Under the pieces are notes generated by a model that was not told the origin of the DNA, ran no database searches, and worked only from the letters and a program-made list of their open reading frames with translations. This document shows positions 63,115 to 64,000 of a stretch of 64,000 bases of DNA, one piece after another (position 1 is the stretch's first letter; the number at the start of each line of letters is the position of its first letter). Made by a program: the position numbers and the translations under genes. This stretch comes from Chiayiivirga sp. (lineage in GTDB: Bacteria > Pseudomonadota > Gammaproteobacteria > Xanthomonadales > Xanthomonadaceae): positions 1-64,000 of the forward strand of contig JALCLA010000001.1 of NCBI GenBank assembly GCA_022647565.1, given 5' to 3'.

Positions 63115-63999
63115 TCAGGTCGGCGGCGTGAACCAGGCCGGCATCGCCGGCCACAGGGTGAAACCCCAGGACTTCTCCCGCAACAGGGCCTCCCAGTAGT
63201 CGACCACGCGCTGCAGCAGCTGTGGGTCGTGCGGGTCGAAGGGGCCGGAGACACGCAGCTCGCGCCGGCCACTATCCAGGTCCAGCGCCAGGGTGAAGAT
63301 CACCACCGGCGCTTGCGCCCGGCGCGCGATCAGCAGCAGCCCTTCGGCGAACCAGGCCGGCCGGCCGAACAAGCGCACCGGCACCGCCAGCGCGGTCTCG
63401 GTGGGCGGCACGTCGGGCGTGCCGATCACCCAATGCCCGGCGACGAGGTCGGCGAGGGCGCGCTTCACCGTGCCTGGCGCGTAGATCAGGGGCCGGCCAC
63501 CGGCGCGCGCGAGTTCCTTCAGCCGGATGTGTCCGTACAGGAACCCGAGCCGCGCACCGCCCATCGACGACGTGCTGAAGCGTCCGGCCAGCACCGCTGC
63601 ACGCGCACCTTGTGCATGCAGGGCGCGCACCGCCCAGAGGCCGGCGCACCAGTGGAAGAACATGCCGACGGCCGCGCCATCGCTGCCCGGGAAAGCAAGG
63701 GTGCCATCGACGTGGCGACGCAGCCAGCGCGCGCTGCGGGTGCGGCTGAGCCAGAAGTCGGCATGGTCGACCAGACGCGTCAGCCGGTATCGCCAGCACC
63801 AGTCGGCCTCATCGGCGATGCCCACGTACTGCCGCGCCTGCGCCAGCGCCGGCCGCCATTCCTCCTCGTACAAACCGGGATAGCGTGCAAAACGGCGGAA
63901 CAGGCGGAACACCCACGGCCACGGCAGCAACACCGCGATCGCCGGCAGCCACCAGTGCTCGATCAGGCTGCGCAGTTCGAGGCGGAGCGCGTGCAGCAT
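63115..63999 (-). CDS. LpxL/HtrB-like lysophospholipid acyltransferase, possibly 5' truncated
   Basis: A 294-residue protein whose only visible ATG is at 63999, one base from the edge, so an upstream start cannot be excluded. It has a hydrophobic N-terminal helix (LPAIAVLLPWPWVF) and the fold landmarks of the LpxL group: FFHWCAGLWAVRALHAQG with a candidate catalytic His, YGHIRLKELARAGG, then LALPVRLFGRPAWF. The HxxxxD/E motif is not canonical, so activity is uncertain. Members add acyl chains to lipid A or other lipids on the inner membrane. It precedes the M48 gene by 85 bp on the same strand. Confidence 0.6.
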   Translation of the reverse strand: MLHALRLELRSLIEHWWLPAIAVLLPWPWVFRLFRRFARYPGLYEEEWRPALAQARQYVGIADEADWCWRYRLTRLVDHADFWLSRTRSARWLRRHVDGTLAFPGSDGAAVGMFFHWCAGLWAVRALHAQGARAAVLAGRFSTSSMGGARLGFLYGHIRLKELARAGGRPLIYAPGTVKRALADLVAGHWVIGTPDVPPTETALAVPVRLFGRPAWFAEGLLLIARRAQAPVVIFTLALDLDSGRRELRVSGPFDPHDPQLLQRVVDYWEALLREKSWGFTLWPAMPAWFTPPT

Positions 64000-64000
64000 C

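Overview
The window is a GC-rich chromosomal segment from a Gram-negative gammaproteobacterium. It most resembles the Lysobacterales (Xanthomonadales), perhaps a Rhodanobacteraceae-like genus. The evidence is the TorF porin-glnK-amtB-glnA block, the RecBCD locus, outer-membrane porins, a three-gene peptide-modification cassette known to me mainly from this order, and secreted proteins with an LFSNGFE-type tail or an IPTL-CTERM-like anchor. The taxonomy is inference. I see no tRNA, rRNA, CRISPR array, phage or plasmid functions.

Layout. 1-6.6 kb: the 3' part of comM, a PhcB-like methyltransferase, a tiny Cys-rich secreted peptide with a membrane-anchored glutaredoxin, and a divergent CadC-like regulator with a PQQ beta-propeller sensor. 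6.7-14.4 kb: a K+/H+ antiporter, then a Pho regulon block (phosphate porin, pstSCAB, phoU) with Pho boxes before the porin and pstS. 14.4-18.9 kb: the most unusual part, a RiPP-like cassette of a SagB-type dehydrogenase, an 88-residue NHLP-like precursor and a class III cyclase-homology/TPR membrane protein, with a small palindromic element upstream of the precursor. 19-23.5 kb: nitrogen genes amtB, glnK, torF-type porin and glnA, the last with a clear sigma-54 promoter and NtrC-like sites.

23.6-26 kb holds an M48 protease and a secreted Cys-rich protein; 26.3-27.5 kb is an intact IS630-family element. 27.5-42.4 kb is a nearly complete purine-degradation island: adenine deaminase, XdhABC, PuuD, HiuH, UraD, PuuE, Alc and AllA together take adenine or hypoxanthine through urate and allantoin to glyoxylate and urea. 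Next come a serine hydrolase, a patatin-BamA protein, a sortable surface protein, uppP and a TPR protein; recC-recB-recD (49.5-58.3 kb); then a YggS protein, an acetyltransferase, a thiolase, an M48 protease and an LpxL-like protein at the edge.

Two long conserved genes, xdhA and recB, each carry one single-base frameshift, while their overlapping partner genes are intact. This could be true inactivation or a consensus error. Three copies of a ~170-bp palindromic MITE-like element lie near 15.7, 36.3 and 60.0 kb; the last one supplies the stop codon of the thiolase gene.
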